Source: Verticillium longisporum (Eukaryota > Ascomycota > Sordariomycetes > Glomerellales > Plectosphaerellaceae). Taken from it: a DNA stretch of 64,000 bases. Made by a program: the position numbers and the translations under genes. Location of the stretch: NCBI GenBank assembly GCA_019188255.1, contig JAETXT010000005.1, forward strand, positions 434,001 through 498,000, in the 5' to 3' direction. The notes beneath the pieces were generated by a model. That model was not told the origin of the DNA. It did not search any database and worked only from the letters and a program-made list of their open reading frames with translations. This document shows, in pieces, positions 33,309 to 45,261 of the stretch; positions within the stretch are counted from its first letter, which is position 1, and every line of letters begins with the position of its first letter.

Positions 33309-34183
33309 TTAGCAAGCCTTGACGGTGGTGTACTTGCAAGAGGCAGAAAGGCCGGAACCGATCTCCTTGGGCTCGTTGCCAGGGCTGGTACCCTTGAACT
33401 CGGTGCAGACCTTCTTGACGCTCGAGCTGCAAGTTGCGCTGATCGTAGCGACATCACCGAAGTTGCTGTTTACACCGGCGAGGAGCTTGCCGTTATAGGC
33501 CTTGACGTTCTTGATAATGACGTTGCGACGTCCCATCTTCTTGCAGTTGCCGCACGAACGGTAAAGCTTGCCGAAGTCGACAGCAGTGAATCCGTCAATA
33601 GTGACAGTGCCAAGGCCATTGTGCTGGATAACCTTGTCGGAAGCGGACTGCGCTCCGCCACCACGGACTGTCACAGAGCCATCGCCTTTGAGGCTCAATG
33701 CGTCTAATTTTTGAGAGAATTGTCAGTATCATGAGTCTGTACGTGTGTTGTTGCGGCAGTGTGGCGTTCGGTGGGAGTGTGGCGTTGTGGCGCACAACAC
33801 TGGAGACTCACCCTCGCAGACATCCTTCCACCAAACGTTCTCGATGGTGCAGGCGCCCTTGCAGTGGACACCCTCGATCTGGTCGGCGCCGATGATGGCG
33901 TTCTTCAGGGTGGCGCCGTTCTCGAGGATGAAGACGGCATCGGCGTTACCGCCCTCCTTCTGGCCGGTGCACTTGACGCCACGGCCGTAGGTCTTGAGGC
34001 CACCGTCGAAGACACCGTTGATGGTCTGGACCTTCTTGTAGGTGACGGAGCCCTTGGAGGCGGGGATGGGGAAGGCGGCGCGGCGCTCGAGAGCACCGAC
34101 GGTGTTGGGGGTGACGTTGTTGACGGCGGGGACGCGATGGCGACGGCGGCGCCGAGGGCAGCGAGGACAGCGGAGAACTTCAT
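33309..34183 (-). CDS. Pectate lyase, PL3 family, secreted (one frame break in the signal peptide)
   Basis: Two exons (34183-33812, 33703-33309) give about 255 residues once one missing base near 34125-34140 is allowed. PL3 enzymes cleave de-esterified pectin by beta-elimination outside the cell and need calcium. Recognisable PL3 segments are [59 protein letters not shown], and after the intron [19 protein letters not shown] and [14 protein letters not shown]. The N-terminus [17 protein letters not shown] is a signal peptide, but it lies in a different frame from the mature protein. The junction is around codon 17. The upstream in-frame Met near 34286 would give no signal peptide. The break is therefore more likely a one-base sequencing error than a real loss. 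The intron donor GTGAGT and acceptor TTAG are good. Confidence 0.86.
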
Positions 34184-34623
34184 GTTGTCGGTTGGGGTTG
34201 GGTTTTTGTTGGTTGAGTGAGTGTGGTTGGTGATTGGAAAGAATTGGACTTGAAGTGTTGGACAAGTAGAGCGAATGAATAACCACCTGGGCTAAAGAAT
34301 GAATGTGAGTTGGATAGTAGCGAAAGAGTGGAAGTCAAGTGAATGAGTGTGATGAGATGGAGAGGGAGACAAGATTGATGCCATCAACGTTCCTGGGCTT
34401 CTTCTTATACAACTAGACCGACTGTCTACCCAAAAGGAGACCAGGGGGGGGCCCAGCGCAAAGTGATCACGGCCGCCACCCCACTTGATCGACTCCCTGG
34501 CGAGCTGCACCTCCAACACGAACAAACACCCATGCAGAGGGAGAGAGGTAGGGGGAGGCCAGACTAGGAACGGCTGCGTCGGTTTACGGCAGGCCCACTA
34601 CATGCAGCCAGGAAAAGCAGTAT

Positions 34624-34651
34624 CAAGCATCAAGCATCAAGCATCAAACAT
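34624..34651. repeat. CAAGCAT heptamer tandem repeat
   Basis: Three exact copies of CAAGCAT are followed by a variant CAAACAT, giving four units in 28 bp. Related CAAGCAT words recur to about 34.69 kb. It is a simple microsatellite. Confidence 0.7.
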
Positions 34652-36585
34652 CGAATATTGGGGCAACAAGCTAAGCATCAGGTCAAGCATACGGTCAAGC
34701 TTCTCAGCTCCGACCCAGGACCCCCGGCCTCGTCTACGGGGCACACAATGTCTTCGCCTGTTGCGTCCGGAGCGATCGAGCAGGGGTGGAGCAGGCTCGG
34801 CCCCACTGCCGCGTTCAGTCGAGATATGGTTCGGTCCCATCCGAAAAGAGGTCGTGGGAAAGTGGAAGGGCCTGCCGGGTCTGTGCAGTCAGATCAGAGA
34901 GAGCTCACCAATGCGATGGGCCTGGGAATGAGTGACAGCATGACAGAGTGACAGACAAGATGACAGGATGGAAGGTCGATGGAGTAGCCGTCTCTCCTGG
35001 GATCCCTGCTTGGCACGTTGCTCGATCGGACCAGACTTTGATCTTGGTTGCGAGCTTGACCTGTGCTCTCCCGTTCGCATGACGCCCGCCTGGAACAGCC
35101 CACCTGGTCGCGGTTTGATGGAAATTGGGTGGCAAAGCTATGCTTGTTGGTGCTGGGTCAGCTGTGCTCAAGCTTTCAGTGTTGGCTGAGCTGGGTGGCC
35201 TCAGTCCAGTATCACAACAGCACCCGGCGGCCGGATCTCTCTGGAAGGAAATGAGCAAGGGAAGAGGCCTTCTCAACCCAAAACAAAGACCTGGGAAGAA
35301 TGAAGACGGGGTCGAGGACGCTAGATGGGCGCCACTGCAGGTACGTTGGCCGAATGATTGGAGATGTGCCGCTAAGCTGCTTGTCGAAACACGCCAAGAC
35401 CCACGTTTGGTTTGCCGACTCCAGTCTGGTGCTGCTTCGAGCTGCAGATCTGTGACCTGGCGGCTCGACGCGGTAACCCCGCCAGGCACCTTCACCAGGT
35501 GAACGCCAACAGGACAAGGTTGGAAGGAGAGTCCAGACTGTTGGTGCCCCTTTGGCTGTTATCTCAGCCAGCTTGCCGTTCCTGGCGAGGGGGCCTGGAA
35601 TCCGGGCGAAAGCTCTGCCGAAAGACCGGTGGGAAAGCAGACCGACATGGTAAAGGGGGAGGGGGGCGGTATCATCGGTAATTACTATCAAACCGCGAGG
35701 TCTGCTGTCGAAGAACAGACAGAAGAAATACAGTGAGCCCCTTCTTGCATCCTTTTGGCTTTAGCGACCTGTTCGGGTTCCGGGGGAGGGGAAAATCGGA
35801 AGATTGTGGCAGGCCAGAAATCAAGCTCTAGGCGAGTGGTGGGCACTGAATAAGCTTATTGACCTTTCGGGAGCGTACCTTAAGCTTACAGTGAGGGTTA
35901 TCCTTATTTTTCAGCCACGTTTACTGAGCTGAGTTGAGCCTCTCAAACCTAAAAGCGCGCTGTAATGTGCTGTCGTCGCTGTCTCCAGGGGTTCAATTCA
36001 GAGGATTTCCCTCCTCACCTCTTCCTCAGATCCCACCCCCTGCCTTGCCCCGTGTGTTGCTGTCAAAGCACCACATCTCATCTAGATTGATATATCATCA
36101 ATGTCATGCCCAGCGGACGTCAGACGATGGGAGAAATTTTCTTCTCCGATCTCTCAGCCGGCCAATCTGCTCATCGGTGTCGCATCGTCAGCATTCGGAT
36201 GCATGGGAGCCTGGGAACACGGGCACCCTGGCGACCAACGTCGATTGCACGCCCCCCGGCTGCTGGCTGTGAGAGAGCAGGTTAGGTGAGGTCGAATCTC
36301 ACCAACAGCTGTGACGAGGGTCGCACGTTAATGCCAAGCCCCACCACTCGCCCACATGGACGCTTCAGTCTCGGGGAGGGCTAGCCTGGAATCGAGGCTG
36401 TGTCTTCCAATGTTGCTACAGGGGCCTGGCTTGCTGCGGAGCGTGCAACCCCCCCCATTCTTTCTTGGCATTCCCCTGTCTCTTCTGAAACACACCGCAG
36501 AGGAGGAATCCCAGAGACCAGGCTTGTTGACAGCCCTGTGTTGCTCATCGTGATTGTCTGCGGGGCCCGCGACGTTCGATGGTGC

Positions 36586-36596
36586 CGGGCAAACCG
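36586..36596. promoter_or_regulatory. CGGGCAAACCG (CGG-N5-CCG) site
   Basis: The minus strand reads CGGTTTGCCCG, a near match to the CGG(G)TTYRCCG pattern. It is about 800 bp upstream of the metallopeptidase start, far for a fungal promoter. Low confidence as a functional site. Confidence 0.2.
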
Positions 36597-37393
36597 GCAC
36601 CGGATGGATTCGATAATGGACCTCTTGATTCCTTCTGGGCCCGATGCAGCCAAGGCATGTCACGGGGAGGAGGGGACGACACTATGGAAGTCGCCGTGGG
36701 GTCCTCATTCGGGGGCTCCCGACCCGGAACCTTCGTATTCATATCGGTTGACACCCAGCTCAGTCTATCTTCTCCGCTCCATGGCCTGGCCTTCTGAGAC
36801 CCTGGACAATGCTCAGCAATCTTCTCACTCTCGTGGCATCCCGAGTCAGACATCGCCGTGCGCCCTTGCCATCTCCGATTTACTTTCTTAGTTGAATCTG
36901 TGGTTTTTTTTTGGTCATTGAGCCTGATCCTGGGCATGCCGTGGACTCGGTAATCTAATCCTGCCAAATCGTGCGCAACTAACGACCAACGTGGTAGCCC
37001 CTTTTCATCGCGGGGCTGTCAACACACTGACTGCAGTGAAGCCTTAGTGTGACCTATTCTGACAGCACTAGCACACACCATGATGCATTTCATGCGTATC
37101 CATACCTCGCGCAGACGAGAGAAGAATGTCATGCTGAGCCTACAGTGTGGCGATGTAGTGGAATGAGTATTGAGATGCGTGACCTTCACTTGGGTGGCAC
37201 AGCAGGTGCATGAAGCTTCACGCCGAGGAGGGGTGCAATCCGAAGATGAGGCCCCACGTCGGCGCCGACATGCTGCTGCAGCGAACTCAACGCCAGCCTG
37301 CATGCTGCAACTGACAGACCTTCGATCTGGGATCATGGACGATTATACCGGCCGAGAAATGCTCTCGGCCATCGACAACGATCGAGCAATGCA

Positions 37394-38679
37394 ATGTTTA
37401 TTGCTTCGTTCTTCAAATCCACGAGGCAGCTGGCGTCCTTCTCGTTCGCGCTGTCTGCCGCCAGCGCCATTTCTAATGGCAGACGAGCCGACAGCTCGGC
37501 TTGCAAGCTACCCGCCGTGCCGGCTGCCCACTACAGCGAAGGTCATGGGGTCAAGTTTGACTGCGCGCCGAGCTTCGGCACCATGCGGGCCAAGATGATC
37601 TTTGTCGACTCCCCCGATGCAATCGACAGCGGTATCCCCCCGCCGTTAGACAGAAACGAGATCCCGGCAGCGGTAGAGTGGTTCAGGAATTCCTCTTTCG
37701 GAAGTCTCAACCTGCATGTCGATTTTGACGGCTCTCGGTACTACCGCATGCCAAGGCCGTCAACGTCATATAGCTTCGAGCGTAACCTCACCGCGGAGAC
37801 TCACCAGAAGTACATGGACCATGCTGTGGATGCGTGGCTCGCCTACACAAACGTCACCGTTCCTCATGTCACGTCTACCAACGGACCATTGGTCGATGTT
37901 CTTTGTGCGTCCTTTGCGTATTCCTCTCTGTCATTCTGGCTTTACAACTGACCAATTGGCCAGACATCGTGCCCACGCGCAAGGCGAGCGCCATTACCTT
38001 TACCACGACATCCTCCATTCCTGTTCACACCACGCGAGGCCACTATGTCGCTCGAAAAGGCGTGACCTTGGGCCATGAAGACCTCAAGTTCTGGGGCCCC
38101 AAACTGCTCAACCACGAGACCGGCCACGCCATGTGCCTGCCTGACCTCTACCCGCTGCCGGTCGGCTACACGCAAAAGTACGTCGGCAACTGGGACCTCA
38201 TGGCCAACGCCGGCGGCCACAGCCCCGACTTTTTCGCGTGGCACAAGTGGAAGCTCGGCTGGCTCTTGGACTTGGAGGTCGACTGCATCATCGGCCCTGG
38301 GTCTTCGACGCACACACTGTCGCCGGTGGAGGTCATGGGCGGCGGTGCACACACCAAGGCTGTCGTCGTGCGGCACAATAGCACAACGGCGTTCGTAGTG
38401 GAGGTGCGCTCCAATCTGGGAAACAACCATGGTGCGTATTCACAGGGTGTGCTGCTCTATATGGTGGCGACGGACGTCGAGACAGGCAAAGGTCCGGTTC
38501 GTGTGCTGGATGCAAATCCTGGACTGAGAGGGGAGCGATGTGAATCGGATAGGCTTGATGATGCATCACTGTCATTGGAGCGGGCAAGCTCATTTACCGC
38601 TGAGGAGTGGGGAGTGACTGTAAGTATTCTTGACAAGATTGAACAGGATTACACCATTCAAGTGGATGTAGAGAGATGA
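37394..38679 (+). CDS. Secreted M6-like metallopeptidase
   Basis: Two exons (37394-37904, 37964-38679) encode 408 residues. The N-terminus has a signal peptide-like stretch (ASFSFALSAASAIS). The zinc site HETGH within LLNHETGHAMCLPDLY (about residue 220) matches HExxH. The following GNWDLMANAGGHSPDFFAWHKWKLGW segment is typical of M6 domain proteins, in which a WDxM-like turn follows the zinc helix. The C-terminal part is beta-rich (TKAVVVRHNSTTAFVVEVRSN). M6 peptidases are extracellular; bacterial immune inhibitor A is the best-known member. Fungal homologues are poorly studied and the substrate is unknown. The intron (donor GTGCGT, acceptor GGCCAG) restores the frame cleanly. The gene is solitary. 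Confidence 0.85.
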
Positions 38680-41477
38680 GGAGTGCGTGAGAGGGACGTC
38701 GAAACCATACTCTTATGACTCCATTTAACTTGAGTACCATAATTCACGGCACAGCACAGGTCGTGGTAGACCAAACGAATCATTAGAAGCAAATTCGTCT
38801 TTCAAGTCGAGTCATGCCGAGGCTTTGTGATATTTCTTGCCACCTATGATGAGCTCACTGATCAGCAGCGCCGACGAGCAAAGTCACCAGTTCTTCTCAA
38901 CATCTGGGCGTCGACGGCATGGGAATACATCGTGATCTGAGCTGCATGTTCCCAGACTGAAAAAAGACAAATGCCGATTATTTAGACTGCCTAGGGCCAA
39001 GATGAGAGACGTATTGAGTCCAGTCGGGCGTCTCAAAAGCCGTCTCAAGAGCAGACGTCAGACTCAAGAACGACTCACAAGGAGGAACGCGAGTGCTCGA
39101 TGTTCCTGAATACATAGGCTGGAAGAAAGCAAACTAGACCTCGCCCAATGCCCCGATAGCAACTTTGCTGGACCTGAAGATGAAGAAAAAGGTCGATACT
39201 TCAAGAAGAAAGGTCAATGAGGAGGTCGTTGTTGCAATTATCTAGAGAGAATGCGACAAAATGGTAACGCGGCACTGTTCAGAATCAATCTCACGATTCC
39301 ACTGATACAGCTATTCCTGAGCGTGTGGGCGAGCATAGTGAAGAGGTCTTCCGCAGGTGATATCCGCAGTCAATTGTTAGGTATAGGGTAGGAATACATC
39401 TGAATTCTGGCCCTTCGCAGCCCTTGTATACGCCCTATCGTAGTCCCCAGCCCCTAACCAGCCCCCTGTCCCGTGGCTCCGCAGGTGCCTCCTGACAAGC
39501 TATGACTGGTCTTCACTGACGTGAATTTTTGGGTCCGTTCAAGGTATACAGCGAAAGTGCCGAGTATGAACAGCAATTCTGTTAGGTGTCTAGTGATCAT
39601 GTTTGCCAAATTGTAACACCAAGGAATCGTATCACATTCAGCTCTTTTCCTCTTCGTAGGTGAAAGCTTTTGGCCTATCTCGTGCTTGAGTTGAGAGTTT
39701 CATAAACATGTTGGGTCTGGCCGTGGGCCGCAGGTGGGGATCATCATAACGAGCAGGGTCTACAGGATGAATCTCGTATAATTGCTCAGTCTAATCCATA
39801 TTTTCCTTCATTCGAGTTCTTTGGCCCTCTCTTGTCTTGCCTCCTTGATCGTAGTTTAATCGTCATCAAGCATCTCCCCAGCTTCGTGACGAAAACACGA
39901 GTCGTCATCGCGGGGATGTACGGAGATGACGGTGTTCTTTAAAGCATCAATGCAAACACTGCTCATTTGCTCTCGGTTAGTTGATATAATTCGAGGGTAT
40001 AGCACACCAAGAGATGCAAGCGAAGAAGGCGTATAGAATGTGAGCCAGAATTTTGAGCTAAAGCAGGGCGATTGGCAAACCCTGGGCAGTACGCAAAATA
40101 CACTGCAGAGAGACCAACCTGCCCACCTAAGAGCGATTCTTTGAATCCCGTCGGTCTCGCTTTCGTTCGCTATCATCGAAGCTGACATGTCGGGCAGAAT
40201 ATGCCGTTCGTGGGCGGCCGTGTAGAGCAGGGCATTCGTGGTCAGAGTGACTTGACTCACGTCCTTCGGAAAGCACACCCCGTATCAGATGCTGTGGGTA
40301 CAATGTCGACGTCTTCGTTCTTGAGCTTCGGGGTCAAAACCGAAAAATGACAGTGACGGTGCCACTGTTCGATGGTAAGAAGCCCAAGCGCAGTTGAGGT
40401 CCATTTCCGTAGAGCTGCTTGTGAACAAGGCTATGCATGGTACCAACTTCGAACGATTGCTGCCACGCAGTGATGGTCACCAAACGCGTTTCTCTCGAGT
40501 ATCGAAGACTCGCCTTCTCAGTGGGAGGAGCGTGCAAGCCATCTTAGCTTTCGCCGCAGGACAGTGGTTCCTGTATGATAATGCTACGATGAACGTACGG
40601 GTCTGTGAGGCATTGCCGAGGACATTCGAAAATGAACGCCGTCATAACGAGGCGACCACGGCATGAGGCTTTGCAGCGCCATTCGTAGCATCAGGCATAA
40701 GCCAGCGCATCTTCAGGCACGAAATCCCTTCCTCTTCATTAGTTAGTGGCTGTCAGCAAGGAGCATGCTCTGCCACGGATCGCGCCAGCGCCAAATAATC
40801 TGACTCGGGTGTTTTCAGCGCGTCGAGAAACGGTAAACGGACGAGTTCTAGCGCAGGCTTCCAGCAAAGGCGAGGGGCTACGCAGAATGAAGCGCGAATG
40901 AGTCAAGATGCAAATGCGAACCTTCACAATGGACGCTGTAACAAATGACATACCATCAAAGACCCAAGAATGGTGTGATTTTCGCATCAAAGGCCAAGTC
41001 ACCAATCGATTCGCTGCTTCGGTGACCGAGCTTCAAATCGCGGGCCCGATGTCGACCGAGACGCGACTTTGCTGGATTGAAGTCTGGATTTGGACGCGCC
41101 CCACAGGCAGTGGCCGGAATCCACGCCGCAGTTCGAGGCCGGAATCCCTCCGGCCTGGTACGAGCGCAGCGGAGCTTTGAAGAATTCCATGACTCCGGAA
41201 TCGGGGGCCCACACGGGAAAGGGCTCGGGTCGAAGCTAAACCCAGGCAAACGATTTTCACGCCTTTTTGACTAATGGAATCCATATTGCCAGGCAAAAAT
41301 TGCTTCACAAAGGATAATGTTTGCGTAGTTGCCCGTGGTTATCCGAAGCGCGCGCGGGCAGCACGCGCGGGGATGGCGCAATGGGACCTGGTGAAAAAAT
41401 ATATATCACCTCCTCCAGGCCCACCCCCCCGCCCAGGAAAGGAGGCCACAAAACTATCTGGCAAAAATAAGATAGCT
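38680..41477. other. 2.8-kb intergenic region
   Basis: No supported gene. A minus-strand stretch around 39.85-40.28 kb reads locally like an ankyrin fragment (LLYTAAHERH) but could not be assembled into a gene. The GC-rich part at 41.05-41.24 kb contains short direct repeats (AGGCCGGAATCC-like). The last few hundred bases should hold the transporter promoter. Confidence 0.45.
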
Positions 41478-42968
41478 ATGGCGACGCAGACCTCCACGAC
41501 CACAGCTTACCAGCTGGAACAGCTCCCCAAAGGCCCGGCAGATCGTGCCGCCGGTACAACCCTGCGCCAGGCTCGTTCAGCTCACCATGAAGTCGACCCC
41601 TCCGACTCCGATCTCGACCCCGTGCTCGAAGCCTCTCGCATCGCCGACAGCACAGTACCGGACGGCGGGTACGGCTGGGTCGTCATATCGGCATGTGCCA
41701 TTGTTGGCTGGTGGTTCTCCGGCGTCAACTACAGCTGGGGTGTCATGCAAGGCGCCCTTGTTGAGCGTGGCGTCGGGTCCGCCTCGGTGCTCTCCTTCTG
41801 CGGTGCTTTGTCACCAGCTCTGATGGCATCCCTAGCCATTATTAATGCGCGCGTTGTTCGCTCGCTTGGAACCCGCAAGCTGGCTCTCATGGGTATCTTC
41901 TTTGTCGGCATGTCGCAGATCGGCGCCAGCTTCGTGACGCATAGCACCGTGGGTTTGTTCTTCCTGCCTGGTGCCCTGCTTGGACTGGGCATGAGCTTCT
42001 GTTTCATGGCCGTGACCGTGACACCTGCGCAATACTTCTCGAGGAAGCGAGGGCTGGCCAACGGAATCGTGTACGCTGGTGGCGGCTTGGGGGCAGCCGT
42101 GCTGAGCATCGCAACCAACGCCATGATTGAACGATATGGTGTTGAGTGGGCGTTCCGAATCATTGGCATTGTATGCTTCTCGACGGGATTCCCGGCGGCA
42201 TACATGATCAAGGAGCGCATTCCCATCCAGACCTCTGGCTTCATTGACTGGTAAGTTGAGCATTACGATAGATGTGGACAGGCCACGGGAAGCTGACTCG
42301 AAGCAGGAAACTTTTCCGACAGGGAAGCTTTGACATCATTTTCGTTGCTGGCGCAATTGGTGTCTTCCCGCTCCTCGTCCCGCCTTTCTTTATCCCGTTG
42401 TATGCGCGCTCGATGGGATTAAGCACGAGCACCGGAGCAGCTTTGCTGGCCGGCTATAACTTTTCGTCAGCAATTGGCCGAATTATCAGCGGTCACTTGT
42501 GTGATATCCTTGGTCCCTTGAATACGCTATTCGCCTTCCTCGCCATCAACTCTCTGTCCATGATTGCGCTATGGCCAGCCTCGGCGACGCTTGCTCCGTT
42601 GGCCGTATTTGCCGTCATGAATGGTTTGACAAACGGCGGGTTTTTGCGTCAATGCCAACGTGCATTGGCAACATCTTCGGTTCGGCCCGTGTGTCGACTG
42701 CCATGGGCATGATCGTCACGGGGTGGGTCGGAGGCTATCTTTTTGTAAGTCCTTGACGAACGGGGCCAGTACAAATTCAATGCTGATTATGCGTTCTCAG
42801 GGCTCTCCCATTGCAGGGTACCTGCTCGACGCGTATGGCGGCGCAGACGAGGGCTTGAAGGCGTACCGCCCTGCCATGTTCTATGCCGGATCAGTGTCGT
42901 TGGTGGCCACAAGTCTGATCCTGTTGATGCGACTACGTATCAACAAGAAGCCGTGGGCCAAGGTGTGA
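41478..42968 (+). CDS. MFS monocarboxylate-type transporter (one frame break)
   Basis: Three exons (41478-42250, 42307-42744, 42801-42968) give about 459 residues if one missing T in the run 42641-42645 is allowed. The N-terminus is a polar tail with an acidic patch. It is followed by the family marker PDGGYGWVVISACAIVGWW, which starts TM1 in the monocarboxylate porter (MCT/SLC16-like) family. About 12 TM segments are visible, including GTRKLALMGIFFVGMSQIGASF, YFSRKRGLANGIVYAGGGLGAAVLS and FGSARVSTAMGMIVTGWVGGYLF. Such fungal proteins are in the plasma membrane; substrates range from riboflavin to organic acids and are not predictable here. The start at 41478 gives a normal N-tail; a Met at 41274 is in frame but unlikely. 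The frame break lies in a T-run and appears technical. Confidence 0.87.
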
Positions 42969-44219
42969 GCGATGAGGGTGTTGCAGCCGTTAGACTGATA
43001 ATGCAGGAAGTTGAATCGCTCCTAAACTTCAAAGACGCCCAGCGTCAATGTCGGAGGAGGATTGCCAACCTCGGCCAGAGCAAGGGCTCGTTGCACGCCA
43101 CCGGGGGACCCGCGTGGCTGATGCTCTACCGGGCTCAATGCGTGGCCTGAAGGGGTGACCGCTGATCGATCGATAGGCGAATCGAAAGCCAGCTGGGATC
43201 TGATTACATGTTGAGGATCGGACCGATGAGAGAGCGGTGGTCAATGACAGCTTTGACCCGCCTGCACACGCGAGAGAGCTGGATGATGAGTTATAGACAA
43301 TCAGGCTAGAAGGGGATAGAAAAAAGCAAAACACTACAATTTCAACTTTTACCAGCGTTTTCTTTTGATTTTGCTGACGAGCTGAACCCTCGGTTGACAC
43401 TAGACGCGCCAGTCTCGTGGCACGGACAGCCACGTGGACGTTCGCCGCGTGGAAAAAGCAACGCGTCTGTTGCTAGTTGGAGGATGACTCGTTCAGATTG
43501 TCCAAGGAACAGGGCGATCATGGTTTGTATGCAATTTAGGATTGTGAGTCGCTGCCATCAGAGGAGTGAAACTGGCCGGCCGATGTGGTGCAACAGAAAT
43601 CCAATAATGCGGGCCGAGCCGATTGTACCTGATGTAAGCAGGATCGATCGATAGGGATGAGAAATGCAGCGGAGGATATCATCTAATAAGGCATTGAAGT
43701 GGCTGATGGAGGGCATGCCAGAGTTCCTCGTGTGGTTCAGGACGTGGGTGCAGTGATGAAAGAAGGATGGCCAAGGCTTCCAGAGCCAACGATGGCAGGA
43801 GGCGATCGCTCGGGCCCCGCTTAGTGTGATATCTCCACAAGACGCACAATTCCGATAATGGCATAGACACGCCTGGTCATCAGCCCATGGACATATAACG
43901 TCGCCACGTGGGGGATGGGCCTGCTCCCTGAAACGCCCCGCGAGCCCCGCTAAAGGCCCAATGGGCCAATGAATGGCACCAACTTAGCAACTGGCAAGGC
44001 CAACCGGCGCAGGCCAACCGGCCCCCGGCCTGGAGCTGCCCCAAGCCGCAACCCTCCCAAGAACGATAGCTCAAGCCCAGTCGTACGATTTCGACTTCTA
44101 GGCCCTGGCTTGTCCTGTCCTATCCAGTCCACGCACAGCTGAAAGGCCACCGTCGGCTGTTGGCTCCTCTGCATCATCCACCACTTCTTGCCGACACCAG
44201 CATCGAAACCGCGACCATC
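42969..44219. other. Intergenic, no gene recognised
   Basis: About 1.25 kb between the transporter stop and the hemerythrin gene start. Short open frames only. GC-rich direct repeats (GGCCAACCGGC at about 44.0 kb) occur just upstream of the next gene. Confidence 0.5.
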
Positions 44220-45261
44220 ATGTTCGGCGGTGTTCTCATCCTCATCATCACGGGAACCATCTCCAGCCTGCTGCTGGCCAGATCCCCTTGCATGATGCCC
44301 TACACACCAGTGACGACCAGCAAGCCGTGGGCAGATGGGCCCATGGCTCTGATCATTACGCCGCAGTTCGAGACGAAAAAGGTATGTCGTGCCAATTGTT
44401 GCCCCTCCGCTCGATCCGGTCCATTGCACCGAGGCAGAATCGCAGGGCTGACGCGTGATTGCACATCTCCCAGACCGATCTCTTCACGACCGGTGCAACC
44501 CACATGGCTCTGCTGCACAATTCAATCCTACGAGGCTACAATTCCATCTATCATCAAGCACCACATGTGCAAGAAGACGACAAGGAGGACTTTATCGGCT
44601 ATGCTTTGACGTGGTACAAGTTCGTCAAGTCGCACCACGACGACGAGGAGGAGGTGCTCTTTACCAAGGTCGAGGAGCTTCTGGGCGACAAGACCGTCTT
44701 CGACAAGACACACAAGGAACATGGTATGCGCGTTGCCAAATCGTCCCTCCCTGATTGTCGGCCGGCAATGGCTAACCACTATGTGCAGAGGCGTTCCTCA
44801 AAGGCCTTGCCGAATTCAATGCCTACCTCTCGACCCTCCAAGAGCCATCACACTTCTCCGCCGCTGAGCTCCGCCGCATCATGTCCACCTTCCAAGCCGC
44901 CTTTGAAGACCACTTCCACTCCGAGATTGATACAATTGCCGCCCTCGCCAACCACCCCAAGGCGCCACGCGAGGGTACGTCCGAGGCAGCCGTCGCCAGC
45001 GCGGCCTTCAAGAGCTGGGGCAAGAACACAGTCACCAAGGCTGGCACGACCGACGTCGTGCCCTTTTTCCTCATGAACCTCGACCGCGGCGCCGAGGGTG
45101 GCATGTGGGCGCACTGGCCGCCCATTCCCGCACCCATCAAATGGGGACTAGTCAACATTGCCGGGTCTTGGTACTCTGGCCGCTGGAGGTTCACGAGCTG
45201 CGATGCCAACGGCAGGCCGAGGGAACTGTATGCCCTTCGGTTCCCGGAGCTGACGCATTAA
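44220..45261 (+). CDS. Hemerythrin-like HHE-domain protein
   Basis: Three exons (44220-44381, 44474-44723, 44789-45261) encode 294 residues with no break. A hydrophobic N-terminal segment (MFGGVLILIITGTISSLLLA) suggests a membrane anchor or signal peptide. The HHE cation-binding bundle supplies metal ligands in order: His in THMALLHNSILRGYN, His and Glu in KSHHDDEEEVLF, His in DKTHKEHEAF, and His/Glu in FEDHFHSEID. The C-terminal 110 residues (VVPFFLMNLDRGAEGGMWAHWPP) are typical of fungal HHE proteins. They bind a di-iron centre; roles suggested in the family are oxygen, NO or metal handling, unproven here. An earlier in-frame Met (44160) is possible. Confidence 0.87.

Larger units (their letters stand above)
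34184..37393. other. 3.2-kb intergenic region
   Basis: No gene was recognised between the pectate lyase and the metallopeptidase gene. The larger open frames (for example 35125-35502, 36545-36967) overlap others on the opposite strand and have no motif or splice support. Features noted are a heptamer microsatellite at 34624-34651 and a CGG-N5-CCG site at 36586-36596. The part near 34.2-34.5 kb is the pectate lyase promoter. Confidence 0.45.

Noticed and set aside
20558..34183. Calling the kinase and pectate lyase pseudogenes
   Set aside because: Both have one single-base break only, and the same kind of break hits core genes such as the Rtc1-like gene. Technical error is the simpler cause.
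36586..36596. Regulon membership of the M6-like metallopeptidase through the CGG-N5-CCG site
   Set aside because: The site is about 800 bp from the start codon and is an imperfect match. CGG-N5-CCG alone is expected many times by chance in 64 kb.
34184..37393. Several 100-190 codon frames in the 3.2-kb gap
   Set aside because: They overlap on both strands, lack motifs, signal peptides and splice support, and are rich in residues typical of random GC-rich frames.
39856..40278. Minus-strand open frame with LLYTAAHERH, like an ankyrin fragment
   Set aside because: The rest of the frame has no repeats, no convincing splice sites connect it to neighbours, and it is only 140 codons. Too little to call a gene or relic.
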